Assembly: GCF_001636615.1 (NCBI RefSeq)
Contig: NZ_LGEK01000039.1
Coordinates: forward strand, 1 to 43,469
DNA: 43,469 nt
Direction: 5' to 3'
DNA from: Mucilaginibacter sp. L294
Lineage (GTDB): Bacteria; Bacteroidota; Bacteroidia; Sphingobacteriales; Sphingobacteriaceae
Below the pieces are notes generated by a model that ran no database searches, was not told where the DNA came from, and worked only from the letters and a program-made list of their open reading frames with translations. Positions 8,182 through 16,264 of the stretch are shown here, one piece after another (position 1 is the stretch's first letter; each line of letters opens with the position of its first letter). The position numbers and the translations under genes are program-made.

Positions 8182-8415
8182 TGTCATTTCGAACGAGGTA
8201 CGAGGAGAAATCTTTGAGCCTTTGTTGGTGTTGTCACCAACAAGCCGCCATGCTTGTTTACTACCTGCCTAAAGGTTGTTGGTGACAACACCAACAACGG
8301 CGAAAGCGCGCAGAAAAGAATGTCATTTCGAACGAGGTACGAGGAGAAATCTTGTTCATTATGCAAAGTTAACCGAGCGCATTGAACAGGATTTCTCTCT
8401 ACGTTCGAAATGACA
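8182..8415. repeat. Dispersed intergenic repeat: two direct copies plus one inverted copy
   Basis: A 33-bp unit beginning TGTCATTTCGAACGAG occurs at 8182-8214 and again, identical, at 8321-8353. A close inverted copy ends at 8390-8415. The second copy and the inverted copy, extended through TTGTTCATT and ATTGAACAGG, can fold into a long hairpin. Units of this kind recur between genes in Bacteroidota and resemble REP-type elements. It lies between the convergent uvrB and methyltransferase genes and probably ends transcription from both sides. Confidence 0.85.
8222..8297. repeat. Pair of 22-bp palindrome-like units inside the 8.2-kb repeat
   Basis: TTGTTGGTG-TTG-TCACCAACAA lies at 8222-8243 and its reverse complement at 8276-8297. 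Each unit is itself nearly palindromic, so the 76-bp block can fold either as two small hairpins or as one 22-bp stem. It is nested between the two direct copies of the larger repeat. Confidence 0.8.
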
Positions 8416-8435
8416 GGATAGGCTGGATTAGTTTT

Positions 8436-9182
8436 CTACATCGTAGCCTTCACCACAATATAGGGCGATAATGCTTTGCTGTCTATCGGTACTATCTTGG
8501 TAAACACTTTGCCTACCGTCCAGATAGCTTTTACAATGGCTTTTGAAAGGGCTTTTTGTTCTGATTTGTTTTCCAGCCATACAGTAAATTTACCGTGGTA
8601 GTAGGCTTCAACATCTTTTAAGCCCAGAGCCTTGCAGCTATCGCGCAGCAGGTCGAGATCCATGCTGCTGATGTTGTGCTTATCGTAATTGTCTTTATCA
8701 AAATTCTTTTGCACCCAACCGTTAACGCTCTTAAAATTTGGCAGGGTGATGAATAGCGTACCACCCGGTTTTAAAAACTTAAGGTGCTCGTTAATGATGA
8801 ACCGGGTATCGTTAAAGTGCTCTATCAAACCGAAGGAAAGCACCATGTCGTACTTTTCAGCAGGCTCGTAAGTGAACAGGTCAGCCTCGATGATGTTGAT
8901 ATCGCCGGGTTTCAGGTCGTTGGCGACAAGCAGCTTGTTAACCAGTTCGGGGTGGATAAAATAATCGAGCAGGGTAGCTTTTAGATGCTGATACTTTTTA
9001 AGGTAGATAGAATAATACCCCGGGAAACCACCCAATTCAATAGCGTTCTGCACACCTTTATCAGCAATTATTTTTGCCAGGATATCACCAAAAACATAAT
9101 TGGGTTTCAGTTTAAATATCAACCCCTTGCGCGATTCCCAAAACGATTTCCAGAAGGAACGGTCGGTTAAATTATTCTCCAT
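8436..9182 (-). CDS. Class I SAM-dependent methyltransferase (polysaccharide cluster)
   Basis: This 248-residue protein has a Rossmann methyltransferase core. Motif I is IELGGFPG at about 48-55, with the acidic residue E49. An acidic motif II sits near LLDYF, INIIEADLF follows, and there is a post-I strand DMVLSFGLIEHF typical of methyltransferase family 11/12. LKPGGTLFITLPN is the last core strand. The substrate is unknown. It overlaps the upstream serine-acetyltransferase-like gene by one base (TAATG type), so the two are probably co-translated. Two glycosyltransferases lie divergently beyond it, which suggests a role in decorating a surface glycan. Confidence 0.8.
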   Translation of the reverse strand: MENNLTDRSFWKSFWESRKGLIFKLKPNYVFGDILAKIIADKGVQNAIELGGFPGYYSIYLKKYQHLKATLLDYFIHPELVNKLLVANDLKPGDINIIEADLFTYEPAEKYDMVLSFGLIEHFNDTRFIINEHLKFLKPGGTLFITLPNFKSVNGWVQKNFDKDNYDKHNISSMDLDLLRDSCKALGLKDVEAYYHGKFTVWLENKSEQKALSKAIVKAIWTVGKVFTKIVPIDSKALSPYIVVKATM

Positions 9183-9715
9183 TAAATATGCTCAATACGG
9201 GTTGCTGTTTCAGTTTTTTGTTCCAGTATGCGGGCGGGGTTACCTACCGCAATGCTATTATCGGGTATATCTTTTATCACCACAGCTCCCGCGCCAATAA
9301 TTACGTTATTACCTATTGTAACATCGCCAATAATACAAACGTTGGCACCAACATCAACATTATTGCCCAAACGCGGGCATTTGCTGAATGTCCCGTCGGC
9401 CAGTTTTTTATGGCCTATGGTAACGCTGTTGCGCAATACGCAGTTATCGCCAATAATAACACCCTGGTTTACTACCAATGCCTGCCCGTGGTAAATAATA
9501 AGGCCCTTGTCGGCGGTAGTTTTTCTTGGCAGTTCGATACCTAAATGCCATTCCACAAAAAGGCGGTAAAGCACCAGGTGCCAGCAAAAAAGGATCTTTA
9601 ACAGCAGATGGCGGTTCACTATCTGCACAGACCTGAACAGGAACAAAACCAGTCGCCCTTTTATATTGCCCCGGTTGGCGCTCCAATCCTGGAATAAGTA
9701 GGCGAAAAAGTTCAT
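9182..9715 (-). CDS. Serine-acetyltransferase-like hexapeptide O-acetyltransferase
   Basis: This 177-residue protein has a helical N-terminus (about 1-60) and then a left-handed beta-helix of hexapeptide repeats: LVVNQGVIIGDNCVLRNSV, LGNNVDVGANVCIIGDVTIG and NNVIIGAGAVVIKDIPDNS. The latter parts, with TIGHK and VGNPAR, match the CysE/LbH_SAT-like family used in capsule and colanic-acid clusters to acetylate sugars. True CysE has a longer N-terminal domain, so sugar O-acetylation is more likely than cysteine synthesis. The partner methyltransferase follows with a one-base overlap. Confidence 0.8.
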   Translation of the reverse strand: MNFFAYLFQDWSANRGNIKGRLVLFLFRSVQIVNRHLLLKILFCWHLVLYRLFVEWHLGIELPRKTTADKGLIIYHGQALVVNQGVIIGDNCVLRNSVTIGHKKLADGTFSKCPRLGNNVDVGANVCIIGDVTIGNNVIIGAGAVVIKDIPDNSIAVGNPARILEQKTETATRIEHI

Positions 9716-9829
9716 GTTATGGGTGCCGGGTTTGCTGTTAAACTTTATTATTGATGCGATGACGCATTCAAAAGTAAAATTTTTAATTTTAGTATCATTA
9801 TACTTGCCCCGATAAATGATATCTGCTGA

Positions 9830-11107
9830 ATGAAGGTTGCACTCATAAACACATCCGACTCTGGCGGCGGCGCTGCCGAGGCCTGCATGCGCCTTTTAAA
9901 GGCCCTGCAATTACAGGCGGTTGATGCAACCATGGTTGTACAACATAAAAAACGTGCGGAAGATGCGGTTTACACGGTTGAACGGAACATATTTGGCAAG
10001 CTAAGGTCAAAACTTAATTTCTTTTTAGAGCGATTGCCTTTTATGTTTTTCCAGGAGCGGGATAAATCTGTACGGTTTGCTTTTTCAACAGCGAATGCCG
10101 GTACAGATATCAGCACATCTAAAGTGATCAGGGAGGCGGATATCATCCACCTGCACTGGACAAACTCCGGCTTCCTATCCATCCACGATCTTAAAAAACT
10201 CATCGCCTTAAATAAACCCGTGGTTTGGACCCTGCACGATATGTGGGCCTTTACCGGTGGCTGCCATTACGCAGGCCCGTGCAATCATTTTAAAAACCAG
10301 TGCGGCAACTGCTACTTTTTACGCGACCCTAAGAACGACGATATTTCGCACGATGGCTGGCTGCATAAAAAAGATATGTTATCAATCGCCAAAAACCTCT
10401 CCATTGTAACCTGCAGCCATTGGCTGGGCGAAGTGGCTATGAAAAGTACCCTGTTAAAGGGTTTTATTATCCAGGCTATCCCTAACCCTATTGATACGGA
10501 ACTTTTTTCGCCGAAGGACAAAGCTGCGGCGAGGATAAAGTGGGGGATAAATCCATCTGCAAAAATAATTCTGTTCGGCGCAGCCAATATTAATGACAGG
10601 CGCAAGGGTATCAGCTTTTTGGTAGAGGCGCTAAAATACCTGAACAATACATACATGAGCGACACGCCTGTAGAAATGGTGATATTTGGCAAGAACAAAC
10701 ACTTTGATACAACAGCCTTGCCGTTCCCCGTTCACCAGTTAAATACCATTACGGCCCAGGCCGACCTTGCTGAGATATACAGCGCAGCTGATGTTTTTGT
10801 ATCGCCATCAATAGAAGATAACCTGCCTAATATGATCATGGAAGCCATGAGTTGTGGCACCCCTGTGGTTGCTTTTAATACCGGCGGTATCCCCGATCTG
10901 ATAGACCACCAGGTAAACGGCTACATGGCCGAATTTAAATCATCAACCGACCTGGCAGAGGGTATTAACGATGTATTGAATACCGGCAATCAGGATAAAT
11001 ATGCATCGGCTGCGCGGTACAAAGTAAAACGCATGTTCAATAATGAGAAGGTTGCCGGGCAATATATCGACTTGTATAAGTCTGTTTTAAACACGCCTGC
11101 TGTATGA
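9830..11107 (+). CDS. Glycosyltransferase family 4
   Basis: This 425-residue GT-B protein starts MKVALINTSDSGGGAAEACM, the N-terminal Rossmann half with its glycine loop. The middle has VWTLHDMWAFTGGCHY, common in EPS-type GT4 enzymes. The C-terminal half has SIEDNLPNMIMEAMSCGTPV, giving the E-x7-E donor-site motif, then AFNTGGIPDLI. Such enzymes use a nucleotide sugar to extend a lipid-linked glycan at the inner membrane. It overlaps the following GT2 by 4 bp (ATGA), and is divergent from the O-acetyltransferase. Cysteines in the GGCHYAGPCNHFKNQCGNC segment (about 143-162) look like a metal site, as in related WsaF-like enzymes. Confidence 0.88.
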   Translation: MKVALINTSDSGGGAAEACMRLLKALQLQAVDATMVVQHKKRAEDAVYTVERNIFGKLRSKLNFFLERLPFMFFQERDKSVRFAFSTANAGTDISTSKVIREADIIHLHWTNSGFLSIHDLKKLIALNKPVVWTLHDMWAFTGGCHYAGPCNHFKNQCGNCYFLRDPKNDDISHDGWLHKKDMLSIAKNLSIVTCSHWLGEVAMKSTLLKGFIIQAIPNPIDTELFSPKDKAAARIKWGINPSAKIILFGAANINDRRKGISFLVEALKYLNNTYMSDTPVEMVIFGKNKHFDTTALPFPVHQLNTITAQADLAEIYSAADVFVSPSIEDNLPNMIMEAMSCGTPVVAFNTGGIPDLIDHQVNGYMAEFKSSTDLAEGINDVLNTGNQDKYASAARYKVKRMFNNEKVAGQYIDLYKSVLNTPAV

Positions 11108-11853
11108 AGCCCGTCCTTTCTGTAATTACTATTGTTTATAATAATGCGCGGGATATTGAGCGTACCCTGCTATCTGTACTAAATCAAACTTATGGTGATA
11201 TAGAATATATTGTGGTTGATGGCGCATCAAACGATGGTACGCTGGAGATCATCAAGCGTTATGAAAACCGCATAGCCAAACTCATCAGCGAAAGGGATAA
11301 GGGTATTTACGATGCCATGAACAAAGGACTTGCTTTGGCCACCGGCGATTATGTGATATTCATGAACTCGGGCGATGAATTTTATGCGCATGATACCGTT
11401 GCAAAAGTGTTTGCCACCGCGCCGGATGCCGATATCTATTACGGCGAAACCGAGATGGTGAATGACGAGCGCGAAAGCCTTGGCCAGCGCCGCCACCAGG
11501 CCCCCGCTCAGTTTAACTGGCGCAGCTTTAAATATGGCATGAGTGTTAGCCACCAGGCTATTTACATCAGGCGCACCCTAACCGAACCTTATGACCCGCG
11601 GTACCAGTTGAGCGCCGATATCGACTGGATCATTAAGGCGGCGAAAAAGTCCAAAAAGATTGTCAGGGTTGATGGATACGTGGCCAAATATTTGGTTGGC
11701 GGCATGTCAAAAGCTAAACACAAACAAAGCTTACTGGAACGGTTTGATATTATGAAGCGCCATTATGGGTTGATACCTACCTTGCTTAACCATACAGTTA
11801 TCGCTTATAATTTGGGTTGGTATTGGCTGAAGAATAAAAGGACGAACGATTAA
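11104..11853 (+). CDS. Glycosyltransferase family 2
   Basis: This 249-residue GT-A protein starts with VLSVITIVYNNARDIERTL, has VDGASNDGTLEII, and then the SGDEF acidic metal motif at about 96-100 in place of the classical DXD. The sequence SHQAIYIRR with LSADIDWI is typical of WcaA/WcaE-like enzymes of exopolysaccharide clusters. It is co-translated with the GT4 gene (ATGA overlap), so both probably act in one pathway on one acceptor. It faces YfhO from the other side through a strong bidirectional terminator. Confidence 0.88.
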   Translation: MKPVLSVITIVYNNARDIERTLLSVLNQTYGDIEYIVVDGASNDGTLEIIKRYENRIAKLISERDKGIYDAMNKGLALATGDYVIFMNSGDEFYAHDTVAKVFATAPDADIYYGETEMVNDERESLGQRRHQAPAQFNWRSFKYGMSVSHQAIYIRRTLTEPYDPRYQLSADIDWIIKAAKKSKKIVRVDGYVAKYLVGGMSKAKHKQSLLERFDIMKRHYGLIPTLLNHTVIAYNLGWYWLKNKRTND

Positions 11854-11864
11854 TTGCATCTGTT

Positions 11865-11888
11865 AGAGGAGCGAAGTATCGCGCCTCT
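11865..11888. repeat. Palindromic repeat related to the one at 30522
   Basis: AGAGGAGCGAAGTATCGCGCCTCT forms a near-perfect hairpin. Its reverse complement differs by only a few bases from AGAGACGCGATACTTCGCGTCTCT-type units at 30522-30545. Two or more copies in one window show a dispersed repeat family. Confidence 0.75.
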
Positions 11889-11902
11889 ACGATAATAAGC
11901 CC

Positions 11903-12004
11903 CAACCGTCATTGCGAGCGATAGCGTGGCAATCTTCGATAGAAAAGTCGGCGATAAGCATGTCGAAGATTGCCACGTCGCTACGCTTCTCGCAATGACG
12001 GTTG
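11903..12004. repeat. Long inverted repeat (about 100 bp) after the GT genes
   Basis: The outer arms CAACCGTCATTGCGAG (11903-11918) and its reverse complement (11989-12004) match fully. The pairing continues inward with a few mismatches through GTGGCAATCTTCGA. The whole folds into one long hairpin. This matches the CGTCATTGCGAG-type dispersed repeats known from Bacteroidota. No encoded protein or target-site duplication is seen. Confidence 0.8.
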
Positions 12005-12013
12005 CGGACTAAA

Positions 12014-12050
12014 CAAAAAGAGCGATGAGTAACACTCATCGCTCTTTTTG
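12014..12050. terminator. Bidirectional rho-independent terminator
   Basis: A perfect 17-bp stem (CAAAAAGAGCGATGAGT and its complement) has a 3-nt AAC loop, an A-run on one side and a T-run on the other. It lies between the convergent GT2 and YfhO genes and would terminate both. Confidence 0.9.
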
Positions 12051-12066
12051 TTTATATAAAATTACC

Positions 12067-14565
12067 TTATGCTTTTTTAGCTTCGGGTTTTTTCTTTCTC
12101 CATTCAGCGAAGCCTGCGCCGCCAAGTGCCAGTACAAGCAATACAGAGCCCGCTAACGAGATATTCTCACCTACGTAATAAGATGTGGGATGAAAAATAA
12201 ATTCTACCTTATGGTTGCCCAATGGGATGCTTGCCGCACGTAATAAATAATCGGCGCGGTAGTATGGCTGTTCAACGCCGTCTATCAGCATTTTCCAGCC
12301 TTTTGAGTAGTATATTTCAGAGAATACCGCTACTTGGTTAACGGTTGAACCGGTTTGGTATACCAGGTGCTGCGGGTTGTAATTAACAAGGCTGATGGTC
12401 GCGTTCGGGTCAAACGAAATAGGTTTGGCTTCAACCACTTTTTTGTATTGCTCATCTATCATAGCTTCTTCCTTTGGCGAGAAGCTGCTGATGGCCTGCA
12501 TTTCCTGATCGGCACCTTTTACATATTTAACACTTTTTACAAACCACGCATGGCCGCAAGCGGTTGCATTTGCATGCATGCTGGCTGTTCCTGATTTTTG
12601 GTCGGCAGTGATGATGTATTTGGTGTTCAGCATATCCAGTACATCCTGGTTTACGCTGTTTGCAAACTGGTTATCCAAAAGCTCATCGTATCTTTTTAAA
12701 CGGGCTGCCGAGTAACCTGATATCGATTTATGGAAGAACGGCGTATAGGTATCCTGTTTAAGAGGGCCTACCGTCATATCAAATACCCTAAAATCAGGGT
12801 CGGTATCCTTCAAAATAAACTGGTCTATCTCGCGCGGTGTAACCACCTGCGATACCTCTACCTTATCCTGGAAACTGGCATCCTTCAGGTAGCGTTTATC
12901 TATCTGCCACATATCAAATAATATGGCGGCAAAAAATATGATAGACATTGTCGTAACATTTATTTTTTGCTTTAAATAAGCCCATAGCAAGCCAAACGCA
13001 ATAGCAATTAAAATAAACGCGCGGATGGCATCGGCACGCTCAAGGGCGGTACGGTCCTGTATCAACGCGTTTGATATAGCATTGGCCATACTGCTGTCGC
13101 CCTTCATTGCCTGGCTCAGCACATTAACACCTTCGGTTTGGTCAAACGCCCTGAAGCTTAATAACAGGGTAGGTACTACTATCAGTATCAGCGTTAAGCC
13201 ACCGGTAATATAAAAAGATAGCTTTAATTTTTTCAACAATAGGGCCTTATCCGGGTTGGTTGTAAACTCGCGAAGCGCCAGTAAAGCCAGTATTGGGAAA
13301 CAAAGGCAGGTAACCGCCAGTATAGATTCTACCGCCCTGAATTTATTGTACAACGGGAAATAGTGAAAGAAGATATCTGACAAATACGGCCAGTTACCAC
13401 CAAATGATAGCAACATGGTTAATACCACGGTACCCAGCAACCACCATTTTAAGCGGTTTCTTACTACTAATAAACCCAATACAAAAAGGAAACAGATAAT
13501 GGCACCAAAATAATGCGGGCCAAATGTAAACGGACGCTTAGGCCCCCAATACATAGAAAGCCCCGGTACCTGGCTGATAATTTGCCCAGCGGTTCCAACG
13601 GCTTGCTCATCAGTAGCGCCTTTGGCAGTAAATACTTTAGCTACTTTGGAGTTTTGATCGAGGTTTTCGGTACCCGAACCGCCGCCTGCAGCATTTGGCA
13701 CCAGGAAGGTTAATGACTCGGCAATACCCTGGCTGTATTGGTAAACATAATCTTTAGCCAGGCCGTTGCTTGGTTGCTTGGCTGTTTGTTTAAGGTTTGA
13801 TTGCCCGCGGATGGTTTCGGTACCATAATCATAAGTGCTCCATAGTATAGAGGCATTTACCGTAAGCGCCAGCAGGGTAGCGCCGGCTAAATATGCAATA
13901 GATTTTAAAAAGCCTTTAGTAACCTTGCCTTTAATAGCGTGGTACAGTTCAATGCCTATTAATATAAAAATGGCCAGCATCAGGTAATAGGTCATTTGCA
14001 CATGGTTGGCGCGTATTTCCATAGACAGGAAAAACGCCGTAAGCGCACCGCCTGTAATATAATTACCCCTTAAAGTGAGTATAATGCTTGCCAGCACAGG
14101 CGCAAAAAACGCTATGGCAAATGCCTGGTTGGAGTGCCCCGCCACCAGCAGAATTATATTATAGGTGGAGAACGTGAACGCCACTGCCCCGGCGGCGGAA
14201 AGCCACGGGTTAACCTTTAATACGATGAACAGGAAATAGGTGCCCAATAAAAATATCAGCATGGTATCAACCGGGTTAGGGAATGTTGCCTTTACTGCCG
14301 ATACGATGTGTGTAGTTAAGTTATTAGGATAAGGTGCCCATATCTGAAAGGTGGGCATACCGCCGAATATCTGGTTGGTCCAAAGGATGGTGGTGTCTTT
14401 TTGCCGGTAATCGTTGATCTCTTTTTGAGTGGATTGCGCGCCGATAACATCACTTTGGCCTAATGTTTTACCCTGGAATGCAGGCGTAAGGTAGAAAAAG
14501 CATATAGCTAAGAAAATTCCAATAATAGCGAGATGGGTGCCATTACGTTTGATCCAGTTATTCAT
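12067..14565 (-). CDS. yfhO: YfhO-family membrane protein
   Basis: This 832-residue polytopic membrane protein has an N-terminal helix (HLAIIGIFLAICFFYLTPAF). It then has a large extracytoplasmic loop with DVIGAQSTQKEINDYR, about a dozen further helices, a C-terminal soluble beta-rich part (PREIDQF to YNPQHLVYQ), and a last helix before a lysine-rich end. The LGQSD and SYADRLLRA-like marks (YYRADYLLRAASIP) fit YfhO. In Bacillus, YfhO is a GT-C-type lipid-sugar-dependent glycosyltransferase of teichoic acid. Here a lipid-linked sugar transfer to a surface glycan is likely, consistent with the neighbouring glycosyltransferases. Confidence 0.85.
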   Translation of the reverse strand: MNNWIKRNGTHLAIIGIFLAICFFYLTPAFQGKTLGQSDVIGAQSTQKEINDYRQKDTTILWTNQIFGGMPTFQIWAPYPNNLTTHIVSAVKATFPNPVDTMLIFLLGTYFLFIVLKVNPWLSAAGAVAFTFSTYNIILLVAGHSNQAFAIAFFAPVLASIILTLRGNYITGGALTAFFLSMEIRANHVQMTYYLMLAIFILIGIELYHAIKGKVTKGFLKSIAYLAGATLLALTVNASILWSTYDYGTETIRGQSNLKQTAKQPSNGLAKDYVYQYSQGIAESLTFLVPNAAGGGSGTENLDQNSKVAKVFTAKGATDEQAVGTAGQIISQVPGLSMYWGPKRPFTFGPHYFGAIICFLFVLGLLVVRNRLKWWLLGTVVLTMLLSFGGNWPYLSDIFFHYFPLYNKFRAVESILAVTCLCFPILALLALREFTTNPDKALLLKKLKLSFYITGGLTLILIVVPTLLLSFRAFDQTEGVNVLSQAMKGDSSMANAISNALIQDRTALERADAIRAFILIAIAFGLLWAYLKQKINVTTMSIIFFAAILFDMWQIDKRYLKDASFQDKVEVSQVVTPREIDQFILKDTDPDFRVFDMTVGPLKQDTYTPFFHKSISGYSAARLKRYDELLDNQFANSVNQDVLDMLNTKYIITADQKSGTASMHANATACGHAWFVKSVKYVKGADQEMQAISSFSPKEEAMIDEQYKKVVEAKPISFDPNATISLVNYNPQHLVYQTGSTVNQVAVFSEIYYSKGWKMLIDGVEQPYYRADYLLRAASIPLGNHKVEFIFHPTSYYVGENISLAGSVLLVLALGGAGFAEWRKKKPEAKKA

Positions 14566-14598
14566 CTAAACTTTTTTAGGGATAATATTTATAATCTT

Positions 14599-14606
14599 CA
14601 AAAATA
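14599..14606 (-). promoter_or_regulatory. -7 promoter box for YfhO
   Basis: TATTTTTG on the minus strand matches TAnnTTTG and is 33 bp before the YfhO ATG, leaving a short 5' leader. Confidence 0.5.
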
Positions 14607-14653
14607 GAAAATTGAATGAGATTAGAAACGATAAGTTTTTATAAGATATTTAG

Positions 14654-14950
14654 TTAGCACTTGTGGGGCTGGTGGCTAAAGTAATAGAACAGGAACACCA
14701 TGAACAATATACTGGCAACATAAATGATAATGTTAAGCGTATTGTATTCTTCGCGGTTGCGCCGAATGGTGTAAACATTGTACAAGGCAAGTACACCTAT
14801 GGCTATCCAAAAAAAGTTATTGATAGTGCTGCAACCAATAAACATTTGTATAAGAACAGCCAGCACAATGCAATTGGTAAATATCAAAAGCAATGATGGC
14901 GGGGTGTTGTTGTGGTTACGCCTGCGCTTATACAAATTATCGGGTAGCAT
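14654..14950 (-). CDS. Small hypothetical two- or three-TM protein
   Basis: This 98-residue protein starts with a basic MLPDNLYKRRRNHNN. It has membrane helices at about 18-38 (LLLIFTNCIVLAVLIQMFI), 46-60 (FFWIAIGVLALYNVY) and 73-90 (IIIYVASILFMVFLFYYF), and ends in HQPHKC. The family is not recognised. It follows the DUF4834 gene on the same strand after 4 bp, so the two form one transcription unit. Confidence 0.6.
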   Translation of the reverse strand: MLPDNLYKRRRNHNNTPPSLLLIFTNCIVLAVLIQMFIGCSTINNFFWIAIGVLALYNVYTIRRNREEYNTLNIIIYVASILFMVFLFYYFSHQPHKC

Positions 14951-14954
14951 ACGG

Positions 14955-15206
14955 TTATTTTATTTCTTCGTAATCTACAAATTCTCCTTCAGAATCAGGG
15001 ACCGAACTTTTTTTGCCTTCGGGTTTATAATCAACCCGTATGCGGCCGTCAGGTCTTTGTTGTTGTTGCTGGTGATTTTGCTGCTGGCGTGCCTGCTCCT
15101 GCGCTTTATTTATTACGCTGTTAAAAAGCATAGGCAAAAATATACGCACCAGGCTGCGGATAATATATAAGATACAAATGGATGCGATGAGAATACGAAA
15201 TAACAT
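14955..15206 (-). CDS. DUF4834 family protein
   Basis: This 83-residue protein has an N-terminal membrane helix (RILIASICILYIIRSLVRIFLP), then a run of glutamines (QEQARQQQNHQQQQQ), and a short acidic-to-basic end (RIRVDYKPEGKKSS, GEFVDYEEIK). This order is that of DUF4834, a small membrane-anchored family of Bacteroidota with no known function. The Q-run is coded by CAA/CAG and could vary in length. It precedes a small membrane protein gene by 4 bp. Confidence 0.8.
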   Translation of the reverse strand: MLFRILIASICILYIIRSLVRIFLPMLFNSVINKAQEQARQQQNHQQQQQRPDGRIRVDYKPEGKKSSVPDSEGEFVDYEEIK

Positions 15207-15548
15207 CTGTTTTAAATTTTGCCTGTAAATATAAGCATATAACGCAAAAAATGTTTCATTATGATATTAAGCATATTGAAAAGGCCCTGAAAACGCAAAC
15301 CCTTGGCCGCAGCAGCGCTGCCTGCCCGGATTGGCATTACCAACTCAAGATAAATTATCAAATAAAACCACTCGCTCATTAAAAAGCACATCTCGCTCAC
15401 TTAGGTTTCCTGTCCAATCGTTACCGTAAAACGATGGCGCGATAGTATTTACTATTGTATCAGGGAAATATTATAATCGACTTGTAAACAGTTGATTAGA
15501 CTCTACAGATTACAAATAAAAAATTCATTAACATTAAAACAATTTGTC
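15207..15548. other. Intergenic stretch between DUF4834 and the collagen-like lipoprotein
   Basis: This is 342 bp between divergent genes. It contains one candidate small reading frame at 15251-15382 (listed separately) and otherwise AT-rich sequence. No clear -7 box, riboswitch or long hairpin was found. A loose GTTACCGTAAAAC run near 15419 has no partner. Confidence 0.5.
15251..15382 (+). CDS. Possible 43-residue peptide or gene remnant
   Basis: The frame starts MFHYDIKHIEKALKTQTLGR and ends IKPLAH, with one cysteine in SSAACPDW. Its base composition is that of coding DNA here, unlike the antisense frame. No ribosome-binding site is obvious and no family is recognised, so it could be a remnant. 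It is given only because the stretch is otherwise empty. Confidence 0.25.
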   Translation: MFHYDIKHIEKALKTQTLGRSSAACPDWHYQLKINYQIKPLAH

Positions 15549-16157
15549 ATGAAAACACAACGCTATTTATTTTTATTATCAATTATTTGCTTATCGTCAT
15601 TACTGGTTAAATGCAAAAAGGGTGATGACGGCCCCATTGGCCCTGCCGGCACAAAAGGTGATGCCGGTGCTGTGGGTGCGAACGGACCCGCGGGAGCAAA
15701 GGGTGCAACCGGCGCCACAGGGACCGCCAATGTAATTTATTCTGATTGGATAACCCCTGCAACTTATACCAAAACAACGGTTTTTGGCACCTTCAATTTT
15801 ACAGCTGATATAGCCGCATCTAAAATTACCCAGGCTATTTTAGACAAAGGGACTGTACTTGTATATGGCAAAATGAATGGATACAACCCGATAATATGGC
15901 CTACCGACCAGGTGGGTGTATTACCTGTTGTAATTAACTACCTAAACGGGACTACCCCCGAAATTGATACATGGTCTGCCCGCACCACAGTAGGTAAGAT
16001 CCAAATTGTTATGACCAATAATAATAATGTTTACGGTAGCATAGCTAATGCGCACAGTTTTAGGTACGTTATTATCCCGGGCGGTGTGCGTACTACAGCT
16101 ACGGTCAACTTAAGAAATTATGCTGAGGTGAAACAGGCCTATCATTTAGTAGATTAA
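15549..16157 (+). CDS. Collagen-like repeat lipoprotein
   Basis: The ATG at 15549 gives MKTQRYLFLLSIICLSSLLVKC, a signal peptide with a lipobox-like LVKC (the lysine at -1 is unusual). About 30 residues of Gly-X-Y follow: GPIGPAGTKGDAGAVG and ANGPAGAKGATGATG. The rest is a beta-rich domain of about 140 residues that begins NVIYSDWITPATYTK. Outer-membrane lipoproteins with a CKKGDDG-type collagen stem are frequent in Bacteroidota. The role could be in surface structure or adhesion. The longer upstream start at 15492 lacks a signal peptide and is rejected. The total length is 202 residues. Confidence 0.75.
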   Translation: MKTQRYLFLLSIICLSSLLVKCKKGDDGPIGPAGTKGDAGAVGANGPAGAKGATGATGTANVIYSDWITPATYTKTTVFGTFNFTADIAASKITQAILDKGTVLVYGKMNGYNPIIWPTDQVGVLPVVINYLNGTTPEIDTWSARTTVGKIQIVMTNNNNVYGSIANAHSFRYVIIPGGVRTTATVNLRNYAEVKQAYHLVD

Positions 16158-16167
16158 CCCGTATACG

Positions 16168-16226
16168 ACAAAACCATATTTATAGATAAAAACTTAATTG
16201 CTCTTTATCTATAAATATGGTTTTGT
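16168..16226. terminator. Long perfect AT-rich hairpin between convergent genes
   Basis: A 23-bp perfect stem (ACAAAACCATATTTATAGAT... with its complement) surrounds a 13-nt loop. It lies just after the lipoprotein stop and before the desaturase stop. It can serve as terminator from either side, though it has few G:C pairs. Confidence 0.7.
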
Positions 16227-16264
16227 TTAGTAATCCGAATCCGGGAATAACCGGATACCTGATG

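Noticed and set aside
9444..9686. 80-residue minus-strand frame in the acetyltransferase gene
   Set aside because: It is a frame shadow of the hexapeptide O-acetyltransferase.
15212..15400. Minus-strand 62-residue frame
   Set aside because: No ribosome-binding site, no signal or domain, and it lies antisense to a better (still doubtful) plus-strand frame.
15400..15548. Riboswitch before the collagen-like lipoprotein
   Set aside because: No known aptamer core and no stable alternative stems were seen.
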